Positions 9,715 through 20,526 of a stretch of DNA of 64,000 bases are shown in pieces. The position numbers and the translations under genes were made by a program. The DNA comes from Argyresthia goedartella (taxonomy: Eukaryota; Arthropoda; Insecta; Lepidoptera; Argyresthiidae), in assembly GCA_949825045.1 (NCBI GenBank), contig OX463835.1:23825201-23889200 (forward strand), given 5' to 3'. How positions within the stretch are numbered: the first letter of the stretch is position 1; each line of letters opens with the position of its first letter. The notes beneath the pieces are model-generated. The model was given only the letters and a program-made list of their open reading frames with translations, did not search any database and had not been told where the DNA came from.

Positions 9715-10010
9715 ACAATGTTTTTAGTTAAAGGTACTTTTAACCCAAGACGACAAATAGAGGGGTGTTATGAGTTTGCAGCGAACTGTCTGTGTGCCGC
9801 GACATGTCTGCGTGTCTGTCCGTGGCACCCTATCGGTCAGACGGTTGGGCGGATTTTGATTCGGGTTTCTGTAAATGGTAGCAGACATCTCTGCGATGGT
9901 TCTTAGATATGTTTTATTAAAATCAGATCAGTAGTTCGAAAGTTATCAGCTTAACAAGGAATAGCGGTCAAACTGGTAGACGTGTTTTGATGTGGTTTTT
10001 TGCAGCTGAT
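9715..10010 (+). repeat. Rep-F3 copy
   Basis: Dispersed repeat with GAGGGGTGTTATGAG, a GTCTGTCCGTGGCAC stretch, GACATCTCTGCGATGGTTC and TTCGAAAGTTATCAGC. The second copy is at 12596-12830. A widespread lepidopteran repeat type; class uncertain. Confidence 0.65.
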
Positions 10011-10689
10011 TTCTTAATATATTGGTATTTGTTAGTAAAATATATGTAACTGTCTGCGGACCGGTCACGATGCCAAACGTTGTCGCCTACCCGGTGGTTG
10101 TAAGGTCCTGCCACGGTCGCCACTTTGTTCACGCTTTGGACGCGAACAAGATAAATAAGACTTGTTTTTGGTAACAGATGATGGATTTAATCATAAAGAT
10201 TAATATTGATTTTTACAAAATTTTGGGTGATCGTAATGGCTAGAGAGATGTCAATTAGGCGTATGAACTAGGTGCAGAAGCCATCTTGCGAAAGCTATGA
10301 CGTAGTGGTGACGAAGCCTGCCATCATTGGTTGCAACCAGACGAACTTCAGAGAGGTGCGATCGGTGCATTAAATTTGAATTGAAGCGTAAACAGTAATA
10401 ATAAAGCATTACCATCCAATTTTAAGGTCATAGGTAAATGGGAAGTTCAAATGTATTCGGACCAAAATTTTGAAAAAATTAATGTCTGTTGACTACTTAT
10501 TCCTCTGTTTTCCAATAATCTTTAAAACAAAAAATACAGTATTTATCAACTGAACCATTTCTAAACAACGATGCTCCATTCGTTGGCCTAATTATAATTT
10601 TTTCGCTATTTGAGAGCCCCCAGTAAAACATTTTAAAATATATTTCGACAATTTGTATGGCTTTGGGTCAACAAGATGTCAATACTGTG
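10011..10689. other. No recognisable feature
   Basis: A moderately GC-rich patch (10050-10150) followed by ordinary AT-rich sequence. No long frame and no repeat match in the window. Confidence 0.4.
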
Positions 10690-10815
10690 AAAATTTGAAG
10701 ACTGCAGCTGGCTTGGCCGTAACACCTGTGTGGGAGACGACGGACGGACAGAAGGACACGTGAGTGACAGCAATAGGGCTACGTTTGGACCCTTCAAGTA
10801 TGTAACCCTAAAAAT
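10690..10815 (+). repeat. GGTTCCG element, degraded 3' part
   Basis: GTGAAAATTTGAAG, GACGGACGGACAG, AATAGGGCTACGTTTGG and TATGTAACCCTAAAAA follow the order of the 3' part of the GGTTCCG element, with many changes. Confidence 0.6.
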
Positions 10816-10852
10816 AACGTATTCTAAGAATATTATTTAATATCTACAGGAA

Positions 10853-11132
10853 GAGCTCCATGGTCTAGTGGGTTTCACGCTTGCTTCTCACGCAGGAGAT
10901 GCAGGTTCGATTCCTGACCATGTACCAATGAGATAATTAATTTATCTAAGTACAATATATGGAGGTTCTAACGGTGATGGAAAACATCGCGAGGAAACCT
11001 TCATTACTCCAAAGCTGCGGCGATGGACTGGCCCCCTGTCACGCAAAATGGAGTATTGAATCCGGCTCAAAGTGGGCATAATTGTGACTCTGCCACCCCG
11101 TATGGGAAAAGGCGTGACGCTGTGTAATGTAA
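10853..11132 (+). repeat. SINE-1, full length
   Basis: Head GAGCTCCATGGTCTAGTGGG, B-box GGTTCGATTCCTG, and a body to GGCGTGACGCTGTG. The best-preserved head of the family in this window. Confidence 0.85.
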
Positions 11133-11150
11133 TCTACAGAAAACATGGAA

Positions 11151-11183
11151 TTTTCTTTCTCTTTCTTTCTCTTTCTCTTTCGT
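11151..11183. repeat. CTTT microsatellite
   Basis: A short run of TTTCTTTCTCTTTCTTTC. Confidence 0.8.
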
Positions 11184-11324
11184 GATAGGTACTTTTATAT
11201 ATGTATATATAAGTAGTAGTGTGTTTGATATACATATATTTTATTTTTTGCTTTTGTATTTTATTTAGTATATATAATTTATTACATTATTATGTTTTAG
11301 TTGTAAACAAAGTTTTATTGCGCA

Positions 11325-11475
11325 CTAGGACTCTCCTGTGGCACAATTTTTCCTGTCCTGCCTAGGTTTGCTGGTAGAAATCTCTCTTTAGAGATAAGCT
11401 CGCCTTTGCTCACAAAATGTTTTGTTACCTTACTATTAAGATTTCTGTGCAATAAAGAATATGAATAAATGAAAT
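11325..11475 (+). repeat. LINE-3E-like 3' end
   Basis: CCTGCCTAGGTTTGCTGG, the ATCTCT/AGAGAT hairpin with GCTCGCCTTTG, and GTGCAATAAAGAATATG. Very similar to the copy at 49405-49530. Confidence 0.6.
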
Positions 11476-11959
11476 TTTGATTTTATAGGAACTGGCATGA
11501 ACTATGTGAATATCCTTCATACAAAGTATTTACTCGGTTTTCTTTAAAACGAAATCAATCCAGCAGCTTTATAACAGTTAGTTTTCAGCTCTATTCCTTG
11601 GACAGGAAGTTTATTTTTCACTTGATAGCAAGTACTTGCTGCAATTATCCTGTGTTATTAATTCGTTAGGTCGTTAAAAGCATAAGCCCTTGTAAGTGTT
11701 AGGGGAAACTGCTTCGTTCAAATTCGAACTCTAACAGTCAGGGAATAAAGTCCGACATAGACGTATACAGGATTTTCGGTATTTTGTATGTGTGGTTGAA
11801 AAGTAAGGCGTAAGTACCTCTTTAAGTATCTCTCGAGACTTCAAAGGGATATATGTTGTGTGAAAAGCGCTTATAATGTTCGAGACGAGCGTTCAAACAT
11901 GGCTTACAAACAAAGATAAGTAATGTAAAACCCATTGGGAACTAATTATTACTAATTAA
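11476..11959. other. No recognisable feature
   Basis: Ordinary AT-rich sequence. No coding frame or repeat match was seen. Confidence 0.4.
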
Positions 11960-12050
11960 TTCTTTCCCATCTTAACTTAGTTTACTGGGAGAAATCTCCT
12001 ATTAGAGCTAAGTTCGCCTTTGTACACTATTTTCATGTAACTCTTGTTTT
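11960..12050 (+). repeat. LINE-3E-like fragment
   Basis: TTTACTGGGAGAAATCTCC, AGAGCTAAGTTCGCCTTTG. Cut by the GGTTCCG element that follows. Confidence 0.5.
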
Positions 12051-12051
12051 T

Positions 12052-12436
12052 AGGGTTCCGTACCCAAAGGGTAAAATCGGGACGCTATTACTAAGTCTCC
12101 GCTGTCCGTCCGTCCGTCTGTCACCAGGCTGTATCTCATGAACCGTGATAGTTAGACAGATGAAATTTTCACAGATGATGTATTTCTGTTGCCGCTATAA
12201 CAAAAAATACTAAAAAACAGAATACAATTATTTATTTATCTGCAAACCACATACAAACTTAGGAATGCACCTGGTTACGTGCAGGGAGTGTTAAAGTAGC
12301 CGCACCAATAACTTTGTAAACAACATTTTGTTATGTAAAGTCCGAACTATTCACTCCACACCGTCCCTGCCATTGTACGGTGGTACGGAACCCTTCGTGC
12401 GCGAGTTCGACTTGCTATTGACCGTTTTTTTAAATA
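12052..12436 (-). mobile_element. GGTTCCG element
   Basis: Reverse copy starting AGGGTTCCGTACCC, with CCGTCCGTCCGTCTGTCACC and TTTCACAGATGATGTATTTC, ending near GGTACGGAACCCTTCGTGC. Confidence 0.8.
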
Positions 12437-12489
12437 TGATGTGTGTGCAGTAAAGATGTTACTAATTATGAGAAAACCTTCAATCTTGG

Positions 12490-12592
12490 TAGCTGCGAGG
12501 CGATGGGGTACCCCCTGTAAATTGAATGATTGGCAAAATAAGACAACTGTGCCTATGCCACCCCGTATGGGAAAAGGCGTGACGCTATGTAA
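12490..12592 (+). repeat. SINE-1 3' part
   Basis: GCGATGGGGTACCCCCTGT, CCACCCCGTATGGG and GGCGTGACGCTATG match the SINE-1 body. The tRNA head is missing. Confidence 0.65.
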
Positions 12593-12595
12593 TAT

Positions 12596-12830
12596 GTTTT
12601 AACTCCCGATGAAAGAGGGGTGTTTTAAGTTAGAAACGTCGGTCTGTGTATATGTCTGTGGCGCTCTAACGGGTGAACGGATTTTAATGAGTTTTTTTTT
12701 GTAAATAGTAGTTGACATCTCTGCGATGGTTCCAAGCCAAAATCGGTTCAGTAGTTCAAAAGTTATCAGCTCAACCAGGAAACAAGTCAGCCAAATTTCA
12801 GAGGTTTCATTAATTGTGTCGCAGGTGTTT
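12596..12830 (+). repeat. Rep-F3 copy
   Basis: Matches 9715-10010: GAGGGGTGTTTTAAG, ACATCTCTGCGATGGTTCC, TTCAAAAGTTATCAGC. Confidence 0.65.
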
Positions 12831-13272
12831 TAATAGTAGTTTATGTGACTGATACATAATGGAGGGCATTAAAACTCGAGAATGGGTTTATGAAACGAGC
12901 CGAAAGCGAGTTTCATAATAATATCACTCGAGATTTTTAATGCCTAATTATGTACAGTTACATACACTAGTTTATCTACACACATATCGTAAGCTCTCTT
13001 TGATGTGTTCAGGAACCGCATGTTTGACCGGCATTGTGGCATTGATCATTGCTCTACACTTGTTTAGCTTGTTCAGTAGTACCAACTTCACAGACAAACT
13101 AGGCGGGCGTCGGCGTTCGAAATTTGAATGTAATATTGTAAATATTGGTCATAATTTATCAATATTCAGATAAGAAATGAGTTTTTACGTTTTTAAGTAG
13201 TTTATCATTATGCTGGTCGTAACGTGCGGTTTTCTGACGCAATAAAGAGGGTTTATGATACGTGTGTAGATA
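12831..13272 (+). repeat. Rep-F1, complete copy
   Basis: From TAGTAGTTTATGTGACTG to GATACGTGTGTAGATA. The ATGAAACGAGCC hairpin is well preserved. Confidence 0.8.
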
Positions 13273-13322
13273 CAATTTTAATTTATTAGATTCTATCTCC
13301 ACAGGACTACAAAATGACCAAT

Positions 13323-13574
13323 AAGATAATAATAATACCTTGGACACTATTTACACATATTGATCTAGCCCCAAACTAGGATTCCCTGTATCTTGGGTAC
13401 TAGATAACGACACACATACTTATATAGATAAATATTATACTTAGATAGATAAACAACCATGACTAGGGTACAAACATCCGTGCTCATCAGACAAATATTT
13501 GCCCCCACCGGGAATCGAACCCGGGACCCTTGGCTTCAGGCAGGGTCACTGCCGACTCGGCCATTCGGGTCGTC
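13323..13574 (-). repeat. SINE-2, full length
   Basis: Reverse copy with AATAATAATACC tail, CTTATATAGATAAATATTA body and GGGAATCGAACCCGGGACC B-box. The maT element begins 12 bp beyond its head. Confidence 0.85.
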
Positions 13575-13586
13575 TATCAAATTGTA

Positions 13587-14957
13587 CATAGTCAGGTCAT
13601 AAGTTCTGTCACATGTGCAATATGAAATAATTTAGACATGTTTATTATTTATGTAAACATTTATATAGCAAAATGAACTTAATAAAACATAGATTCTTAT
13701 GGTAATAAAGTTTATTCAAAATGACCCCCGCGATTTTGAATGCAGGCCTTTATTCTGCGCGGCCAGTCGTCTATCACAGCACGAACGAGGTCCATGTCAA
13801 TATCGGCGGCTGTCTTAATCAAGGATGCCTTGAGTGACTCCAAATCAGGATGAGGCTTTGAGCAGGTCTTTTCCTCCAAGTGTTGCCATATCTTGTAATC
13901 TAACGGACTCAAATCTGGACTGGAGGACGGCCAGTCTTCGTGCCGGATGAAGTCGATTTCACGCGCCGCCAGCCAGTCTTGTGTGCTTTTCGCTCTATGA
14001 GCTGGCGCAGAATCTTGTTGGAATACCCAGTGCCTGTTATTAAACATGGTATGAGAAACAGGTTCCACAAGGTTCTTGAGGACTGAATTTTGATACACAA
14101 CTGCATTCGTTTTTACGCCTTTCTCACAAAAATGTACCTCAGTTAAGCCCCAATAAGAGACTCCCAACCAAACCATGAGCGAGGATGGAAAATGACCTCG
14201 TTGGACACGCGGAATACGGTTGCTCGCTTCTTCACTGCTGTGTGCGTACACCTTATCATTTTGTATGTTGTAGCTCTCTTCTACGGTGAAAATTTTTTCA
14301 TCCGAAAAAAGAATTTCCCGATGCTTTTTTCCCGCGTACCGCCTCAACAAAGCGCGGCATCTCTTCAGTCTCAGGTCCATTAAACGAGCGTCCAAACGAT
14401 GTCCTGTTTTTCTTCGATATGCCCTAAGCCATAAGTCTTCGTTTAACACCCTTTTCACCGTGGTCCTGCTTAACCCCATCTGAAGGGCCAACAGTTTCTG
14501 CTTACGTATGGGATTTCTTTGAATTCGCGCCTTCACAGCTTTTATCACTGCTGGAGTCCTAACAGAGCGAGGGCGACCACTTCTTGACATGTCATCTAGA
14601 GTCTTCATTGTATCGTTTTATGGTACGATAAAGGAATCTTTTGGTTATATTCAAATTTTTCAGTAAGTCGAAAATCTGAATTGGCGCGTAACCGCAACGA
14701 TGCAACGCAATAACTGCGACACGGTCTTCTTTAAGTGTCCACTCCATATTTAAAAATGGGAAATTATAAGTCCGCGAATAATGCTATTAAAAAGAAGTCT
14801 GTTTAATTAGCACCCTTTAAAAATTAGGAAAATTCTAAAAAGTACACATTTTTATTTTCATGAAAAATTCGAAATTCGAATTCAATAAACTTTTTTGTGG
14901 CCAGCGTTCTAAATTCAAAAGTTTTTATTGTGTGACAGAACTTATGACCTGACGTTG
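13587..14957 (-). mobile_element. maT-type mariner element (DD37D)
   Basis: The left end contains GTCAGGTCATAAGTTCTGTC from 13591 and the right end its exact inverse, GACAGAACTTATGACCTGAC, ending at 14953. The perfect inverted match is 23 bp. Two more bases at each end (CA and TG) and flanking TA dinucleotides at 13585-13586 and 14958-14959 fit a TA target duplication. The 1371-bp length and one transposase frame are normal for a mariner. By structure it could be mobilised in trans; by coding it has one frameshift. Confidence 0.9.
13712..14747 (-). pseudogene. maT mariner transposase, one frameshift
   Basis: Cut-and-paste transposase of the Tc1/mariner superfamily, which would bind the element's TIRs in the nucleus and integrate at TA. 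The main open frame (14608 to 13712, 298 aa) has a GRPRS motif at residues 11-15, FSDEKIF with D103, WVFQQDSAPAH with D199, and PDLSPLDY with D237. Thirty-seven residues lie between the second and third Asp, the DD37D signature of maT elements. The N-terminal helix-turn-helix is not in this frame. It starts at an ATG at 14747 (MEWTLKEDRVAVIALHRCGY) and runs to about 14610, where one extra or missing base shifts the frame. The combined span is 1036 bp, one more than a multiple of three. All three catalytic Asp are intact, so decay is recent. An assembly indel could also explain the shift. Confidence 0.9.
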
Positions 14958-15102
14958 TATACGTGTCATACATCATGCAGGGGTCATGAAAACGCGATGG
15001 CTTCAACTGGTGGCATATGATATGACATATTAGCTTTGAGCTGTTGACAATGATTAGGGAAAGGGCTACGGAAATAGTCTGGAGAATTGTTGGGTACGAA
15101 AA

Positions 15103-15231
15103 TACGTCCGTATGTGGGTATAGAGACTGTTACGGACGATTCGTCCGTATGTGGGTATAGAGACTGTTACGGACGACCGACTACGTCCGTATGTGGGTAT
15201 AGAGACTGTTACGGACGACCGACTACGGGAC
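15103..15231. repeat. Three-copy tandem repeat of 37-42 bp
   Basis: CGTCCGTATGTGGGTATAG recurs at 15105, 15142 and 15184, each followed by AGACTGTTACGGACGA. The start of each unit is nearly the inverse of its end (GTCCGTA and TACGGAC), so each unit can form a hairpin. Confidence 0.9.
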
Positions 15232-15349
15232 GACCATAATACAGGGAAGTTTAGTCTCGTTGTCGTTTACAGCAAAGAGCTATACGAGCAATTTATAATT
15301 TAAAACGCACAGACTCCTTAAGAGTTTTTTAAAAAAAATGACATACTAA

Positions 15350-15870
15350 CTGTAGCTAGTCAATTTATTTTCGAATATATTTACGCAAGAACCTTACAAC
15401 ATTTTCCAAACTTAGCGATAGCTGTGATTAACCTAAGAAATAATAACAGACTATGTGCGCCCCGTTTTAGACTCGCGAAGGTTAGCAATTCTTTCAAGGG
15501 TCAGTGCATTCTCTACTACAACAAGATACCTCTGGAGATCTTGAAATTGCCATTTGAGCAATTTAAAAAGCATGTTAAAGCGACTATGTCGAATAAGGGA
15601 TATTACAATGTTCAAGATTACTTAAATGACGGGACTGTATGGGGTTAATCTGGCTCAACACAGACCTTGCTGTTAATCATTTTGTAATTATTTATTCCTG
15701 CTTATTAATCATAGTAATAAAAAAAACATATGTGTATTAGTTAAGCACAACCAATTTTTAAAAGAGACTTAAAAATCAATCTGTGGGAGTTTCTACGCCC
15801 TTCTTCTCCCACAGTGGTCCAATGTAGAGATGAAGCAAAAAATTATGTTTGCTAAGTATATGTAAAGTAT
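15350..15870 (+). pseudogene. LINE-N C-terminus and 3' UTR
   Basis: The longest LINE-N fragment. It encodes INLRNNNRLCAPRFRLAKVS, FKGQCILYYNKIPLEILKL and NKGYYNVQDYLNDGTVWG, then stops at 15648. The 3' UTR has the hairpin CTGTGGGAG (15781-15789) with CTCCCACAG (15806-15814). This region sits downstream of RT in the related element at 55147-57014. RT itself is absent, so the copy is 5'-truncated. The microsatellite tail is also lost, at about 15870. Confidence 0.8.
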
Positions 15871-16039
15871 GTAAACCAACCAACGCGATTGCGATTAATT
15901 TGCCGTGAAAAACATTATATTATAAGGCATATTATAGGTAAGATGATTACATTAATGACAACGAGGTATGGAGCTCTGATTTTCCAGCAAGCACACGATT
16001 TTTGAAAAAGAAATACCTATTTTTGAAAAAGAAAATAAT

Positions 16040-16217
16040 CTTAGAAAATAAAAGTAGGCCGTGTTGCAGTGTACGAGTTTCTTGCGCCGCTTCTTCTCCG
16101 CTGCCGTAACACTTTCCGAAGCGGTAGTTTTTCTTGCATTATATAGATTCAAATGACATTCAAAAAGTGTTCGTAAGAATCTATGTTGAAATAAATATTC
16201 TGATATTTGATATTTGA
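16040..16217 (+). repeat. LINE 3' end of another family
   Basis: GAGTTTCTTGCGCCGCTTCT, CTTTCCGAAGCGGTAG, AATAAATATTCTG and a GATATTTGATATTTG tail. The order of these blocks is familiar from a common lepidopteran LINE 3' end. No coding part. Confidence 0.5.
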
Positions 16218-17153
16218 AAAGTCACGTGATATATTTCGTTGTCAAATGTCAAATCAGATACTTTTTTGTGTGTGTGTGTTGTCGTCGAGCGTATTCAAAA
16301 GTTCTTAAAGCTTCTTAAATTATTGTGACTAAGGTTTTCGAACTCCAGAACCGTAATACGTATTGCGATATACCGTAAAGAAAGCTTTGAACGATCGGGC
16401 CTATAACCATGTCTTGCTAGTTCCACAAGTAAAGAACAAACAGAACTGCAGACAAACAAAGCAAATGCAGCGACAATGGCGGCGTCTGCGCAGATGTATA
16501 GATATCCGCCTATTTCCGTGCGCGCGGGCATCTGCCCTAAAGTCATCTGTAGGGCGGGCGGCATGAGTGTAGGACGGAGGCGATTTGGACTCGTGTGGGT
16601 TCATAGTCAAAATAACTTTACCTTTAAATTAAAAATAAAACCTTTCACAGTAAACTGTTTTCTTGCTAAGTTGAATGATAAAACTTGATACTAAAAAACG
16701 CAAAAAAAAACCGTCCACTCGTTCGACTGCTAGAGTGCCACAAACATACACACAGACAGACTCACACACACGCCCTCAAACTTATAAGGACCTCTCTTTT
16801 CAAGCTTAAAAAAGCTTCAAACTTACACCAAACAAGACCAGTCGAAGGATTTTGTCGAAGTTATTTTAAATGGACTTCTGTCGTAGTACTATTAAGTATT
16901 CTGTGCTTCTGTGGGAATCCCAAAGATCTAACCAAACCTTAAACCTTACTGCTCGCTATACAGAAATTAATTTCCTTTAAGTTTTTGCTTGTTTTATCTT
17001 AGCGAGATAATCTATATGGCCGATGTTGAAGTCTAAATGGAGATTCGCATTTCTAGGAATGATGGTCGGGTCGGCTCGCGTATAGAACCGTGGTAGTTTA
17101 GATTAGATCTATATGTATAGATATACTTCAGAAAACGTCGACGTCTGCTTACA
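16218..17153. other. No recognisable gene
   Basis: Includes a GC-rich patch at 16470-16600 and an ACACACAGACAGAC-type run near 16745. Overlapping short frames exist on both strands, but none has family features. Confidence 0.4.
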
Positions 17154-17159
17154 AGTAGT

Positions 17160-17350
17160 TTGACAGCCTCTGCAGCGCAGCGGGTGTGGATCTGCCCACC
17201 ATGCGAGAGGTCCCGGGTTCGATCCCCGGGGACAGAGAAAAAAATCCAGGTCTTGGATGTTTATATGTGTGTGATGTTGATGTTTCTGGTTCCCACGACA
17301 CAGGATATCCTAGTGTGGGGCCAGAAGTGTTTATGTTTATATTAGGTGAC
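17160..17350 (+). repeat. SINE-3 (tRNA-derived)
   Basis: A-box-like TGCAGCGCAGCGGG, B-box GGGTTCGATCCCC, CCAGGTCTTGGATGTTTA, CCCACGACACAGGATATCC, GTGTGGGGCCAGAAG. Confidence 0.85.
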
Positions 17351-17560
17351 ATTTAATTAGCTGACCATTTATTTGAGAATGATAACGATCATTTTGAACA
17401 ACTTTCCCAAAGAAACATAAGGTCTCAAATGAAAAATATTTTTCGTCCCTCAGTGCATTGACCCGGTCAGCTGATTACAAGTTACTATGGGAGACCCAAT
17501 ATTTTTTTTCGTTTACAACCATATGTTTCTCGGGGAAAGTTGTTCATAATAGAGAGTAAT
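17348..17560. mobile_element. MITE-7, partial
   Basis: GGTGACATTTAATTAGCTGACC and an internal foldback (GAACAACTTTCCCAAAGAAACA near its start, GGGAAAGTTGTTCATAA near its end). The full copy is at 51531-51777. The outer ends are worn here. Confidence 0.65.
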
Positions 17561-17883
17561 TAAGGTATAATTAGGTATTCCTCTAATGTTATCATTCGTT
17601 ACTGATTAGTTATTGCCTATATCGAGTGAAGATGAGATGATCTTTTACAGTTGGAAATTAAATCTTAGAAGTCATATGACAAATAACCTAAAACTTCATA
17701 AAATCCACTTTTTAAACACTAAGGATGTTACCAAAACAATCGGAAAGAATCGATTTTTTTCATTCAGTTGAACTAATAGAAGAGTTGCCATCGCATTAAA
17801 TTCACAAATGTTTAAAGGGTATATCGATTCATTTGACTAATCGATGTTTTGAGCAATATCCACTCTTTAACACAGAATCGCAG
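17561..17883. other. No recognisable feature
   Basis: AT-rich. Two ATCGATT-type phrases lie close together near 17820, but nothing more was seen. Confidence 0.4.
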
Positions 17884-17947
17884 ACGACGGGTTCCGTACC
17901 ATCGTTCAAGAAAACGGATTAAAACTTCGGGTACGGAGCCCTAAAAA
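17884..17947 (+). repeat. GGTTCCG element, internally deleted
   Basis: GGGTTCCGTACCATCG from the 5' end joins CTTCGGGTACGGAGCCCTAAAA from the 3' end, only about 60 bp in total. It abuts the next minisatellite. Confidence 0.65.
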
Positions 17948-17964
17948 TAAACACAAACTCAACA

Positions 17965-18470
17965 TCAAACAAAACAACAAACATTACTAGCATTACCCTC
18001 AAACAACAAACATTACTAGCATTACCCTCAAACATTACTAGCATTACCCTCAAACAACAAACATTACTAGCATTACCCTCAAACATTACTAGCATTACCC
18101 TCAAACAACAAACATTACTAGCATTACCCTCAAACATTACTAGCATTACCCTCAAACAACAAACATTACTAGCATTACCCTCAAACATTACTAGCATTAC
18201 CCTCAAACAACAAACATTACTAGCATTACCCTCAAACAACAAACATTACTAGCATTACCCTCAAACATTACTAGCATTACCCTCAAACAACAAACATTAC
18301 TAGCATTACCCTCAAACATTACTAGCATTACCCTCAAACAACAAACATTACTAGCATTACCCTCAAACATTACTAGCATTACCCTCAAACAACAAACATT
18401 ACTAGCATTACCCTCAAACAACAAACATTACTAGCATTACCCTCAAACATTACTAGCATTACCCTCAAAA
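17965..18470. repeat. Higher-order minisatellite, 22 + 29 bp
   Basis: Base unit CAAACATTACTAGCATTACCCT-like, 22 bp, mostly alternating with the same unit carrying 7 extra bases (29 bp), so the compound period is 51 bp. Because 51 is divisible by three, the minus strand stays open through the array, which gives spurious ORFs. Confidence 0.95.
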
Positions 18471-18702
18471 CTTTGCTGGATAAAACATAATGACGCCATA
18501 AAACGGCCCGGGGATCGAACCTGGGACTACTGCTACTGTTAATTACGAGACATCAAACAGACAGAATTACAGACAGACGGACGGACGGATCAAACAGTGC
18601 ATTAGTGAAGACGTTTTACTATGTTTGAATGATGCATTTACACTATTATTGTTCGTAATTCGAATCCCAGAGCGACTCTGTTCCAATGGAAGGTGTTATT
18701 TA

Positions 18703-18952
18703 TACAGGGTGAAATAGGAATGTATAGTTATATTTTAGGGGGGTTGTTAGGGACATGATTCTAAGTAACTTTCACTATGAAACCGATTTGATCTGAGCAT
18801 TTTTAATTTTCTCCATACAGTTTGGGCCGCGCGATCACATTTCATATGAAAAAGTGAAAAAAAAAGTTGATCTGATCAAATCGGTCTCATAGTGAAAGTT
18901 GTTCAGAACGATGCCCATATTATGACTACGCCTTTCTGTTACAGCCTGTATA
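18703..18952. mobile_element. MITE-6, uninterrupted
   Basis: ATACAGGGTG on the left and CAGCCTGTAT on the right. The interior folds into a long hairpin: ACTTTCACTATGAAACCGAT pairs with ATCGGTCTCATAGTGAAAGT-like sequence. TA flanks are consistent with a TA target. Confidence 0.75.
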
Positions 18953-19324
18953 TTACCCGCGGCTTCACCCGCGTAAAAATGGCCAATTCATACAATTCGG
19001 TTTCGTACCAAGCCTTTTAAAAAACTTCTATTTATTATATCATATCCTGTTTTTCATTCGTGTTCATGGGCGTACATACACATACATATTTACATCTAGA
19101 CATACATGTACGTATGTTAGTTGTATATAGTATTTTAATTTTGTATCCCCTTATTTTAGATTTGGAACATCAAAAAAAAAAAACGCCTTTAAGTAACTTT
19201 TAAGTTGTCATACACAAAAGCAATGATTTTGTCTTTTAATCAGGTGTTCCTAACCCACTCCATGGTAAGGTTTTTGCAAATACTTACAAGAAACACAGAA
19301 GAAACATAATGTAATATATGTATA
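18953..19324. other. No recognisable feature
   Basis: AT-rich, with a short CATACATATTTACAT-type run near 19080-19130. Confidence 0.4.
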
Positions 19325-20102
19325 TGTTACGGCTAAAGCTAGGTGTGAAACTAAACTTAAGTTTAGCCGGCTAGTCTTAAGATTAATTTCGAGCTTCGGC
19401 TAATGTCCGAAGTGATGTACGTTTGTGATAACGGATGTCATCTTTAATCGGCTAGACTGCACATTAGCCGATTCGTTTCGGTTAATGTTGGACATTAGTT
19501 AGCTAATGTTGAAAACGAAGTATTCGTGCGACTGCGGGGAGCGGGGCGGGGTAATTTTATTCAGATGAGGGTATTTCTAATATCAGGGCAAAACACTGCG
19601 GTAGGCAGCATAGGTGAAGGGTAAAGGGGGTGAGCGAAGCGAAGCCCCCTTTATCCTTCGTGTTAGGTTGAACATGTAAGAACAACAAAAACTATAATAA
19701 TACGAGTATAAGTATTTTTTGTTGTTCTTACATGTTCAACCTAACACGAAGGATAAAGTGGCTTCGCTTCGCTCACCCCCTTTATCCTCCACCTAAGCTA
19801 CCGCAGTGTTTACGGCTACCGAATCATTATCATCACTTATTCCAGATTAAGACGGTAATTTTTCAACATTAGCCTAGGTATACTGAAAAATAAACTTAAG
19901 TTTAGTCGGCTAATGTCAACCATATTTTCTCACCCATCTTTAGCCTCAACAGCGTCGAGGCTAAACTGCAGTTTAGCCGACTAATGTTGAAATCATTTAT
20001 CGCAATTAACATTATTTCGGACATTAGCCGAGGCTCGAAATTAATCTTAAGACTAGCCGGCTAAACTTAAGTTTAGCTTCACACCTAGCTTTAGCCGTAA
20101 CA
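19325..20102. mobile_element. MITE-3, long-TIR palindromic element with two cores
   Basis: Ends TGTTACGGCTAAAGCTAGG and its inverse CCTAGCTTTAGCCGTAACA, flanked by TA on both sides. Strong inverted matching covers the outer 85 bp or so and continues weakly inward. The centre (19574-19812) holds two shared core modules, head to head. The 778-bp element codes for nothing recognisable. Its right half recurs at 31516-31750. Confidence 0.8.
19574..19812. repeat. Inverted pair of hairpin core modules
   Basis: One core runs forward (CAGGGCAAAACACTGCGG to ATGTAAGAACAACAAAA) and one reversed (TTTTGTTGTTCTTACATG to CCGCAGTGTTTACGG), with about 20 bases between. Each holds the GAGCGAAGCGAAG loop. Confidence 0.85.
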
Positions 20103-20526
20103 TATATATAACTCACGGAAACTCAACAATGGCGGACAGCAAGCTTCCGCTTGAAATCTCAAGCAGCATCGCAAGAGATGTCAAGTCTGTACGTTCCCCA
20201 CAAGTCCTTGTGCGTGGATAGCATCTTCGTTGGTTGCTGGCAGCATGGCTCGGAAGGCTGGTTTGGACAAGACCGCGACCAAAAATACTACTGAATCAGC
20301 TCCACACGATCACCTCAATGTAAACTATCAAGACTTCTTGATAAATCACTTGGGTGATCTTGGAACAAGCACTGACTGTCACTAAGTTGAGGTTAAATAA
20401 AAACAAACAACTTGTCACTTGTTCGATGTTACACAAAATATATTTAGTGAATGTACAGTTCCCGGCATCCAAACCATACAGCGATCTAAATTGCTTGCTA
20501 ACGCTATCTATCGCACCAAAAGTAAA

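Noticed and set aside
16295..16610. Overlapping ORFs on both strands near 16.3-16.6 kb
   Set aside because: Short and in a GC-rich patch with no family features; opposite-strand openness is typical of chance.
17919..18424. Minus-strand ORFs with repeated MLVMFEGNASNVCCLRV
   Set aside because: Translation of the 51-bp compound minisatellite. An open frame is expected from its length.
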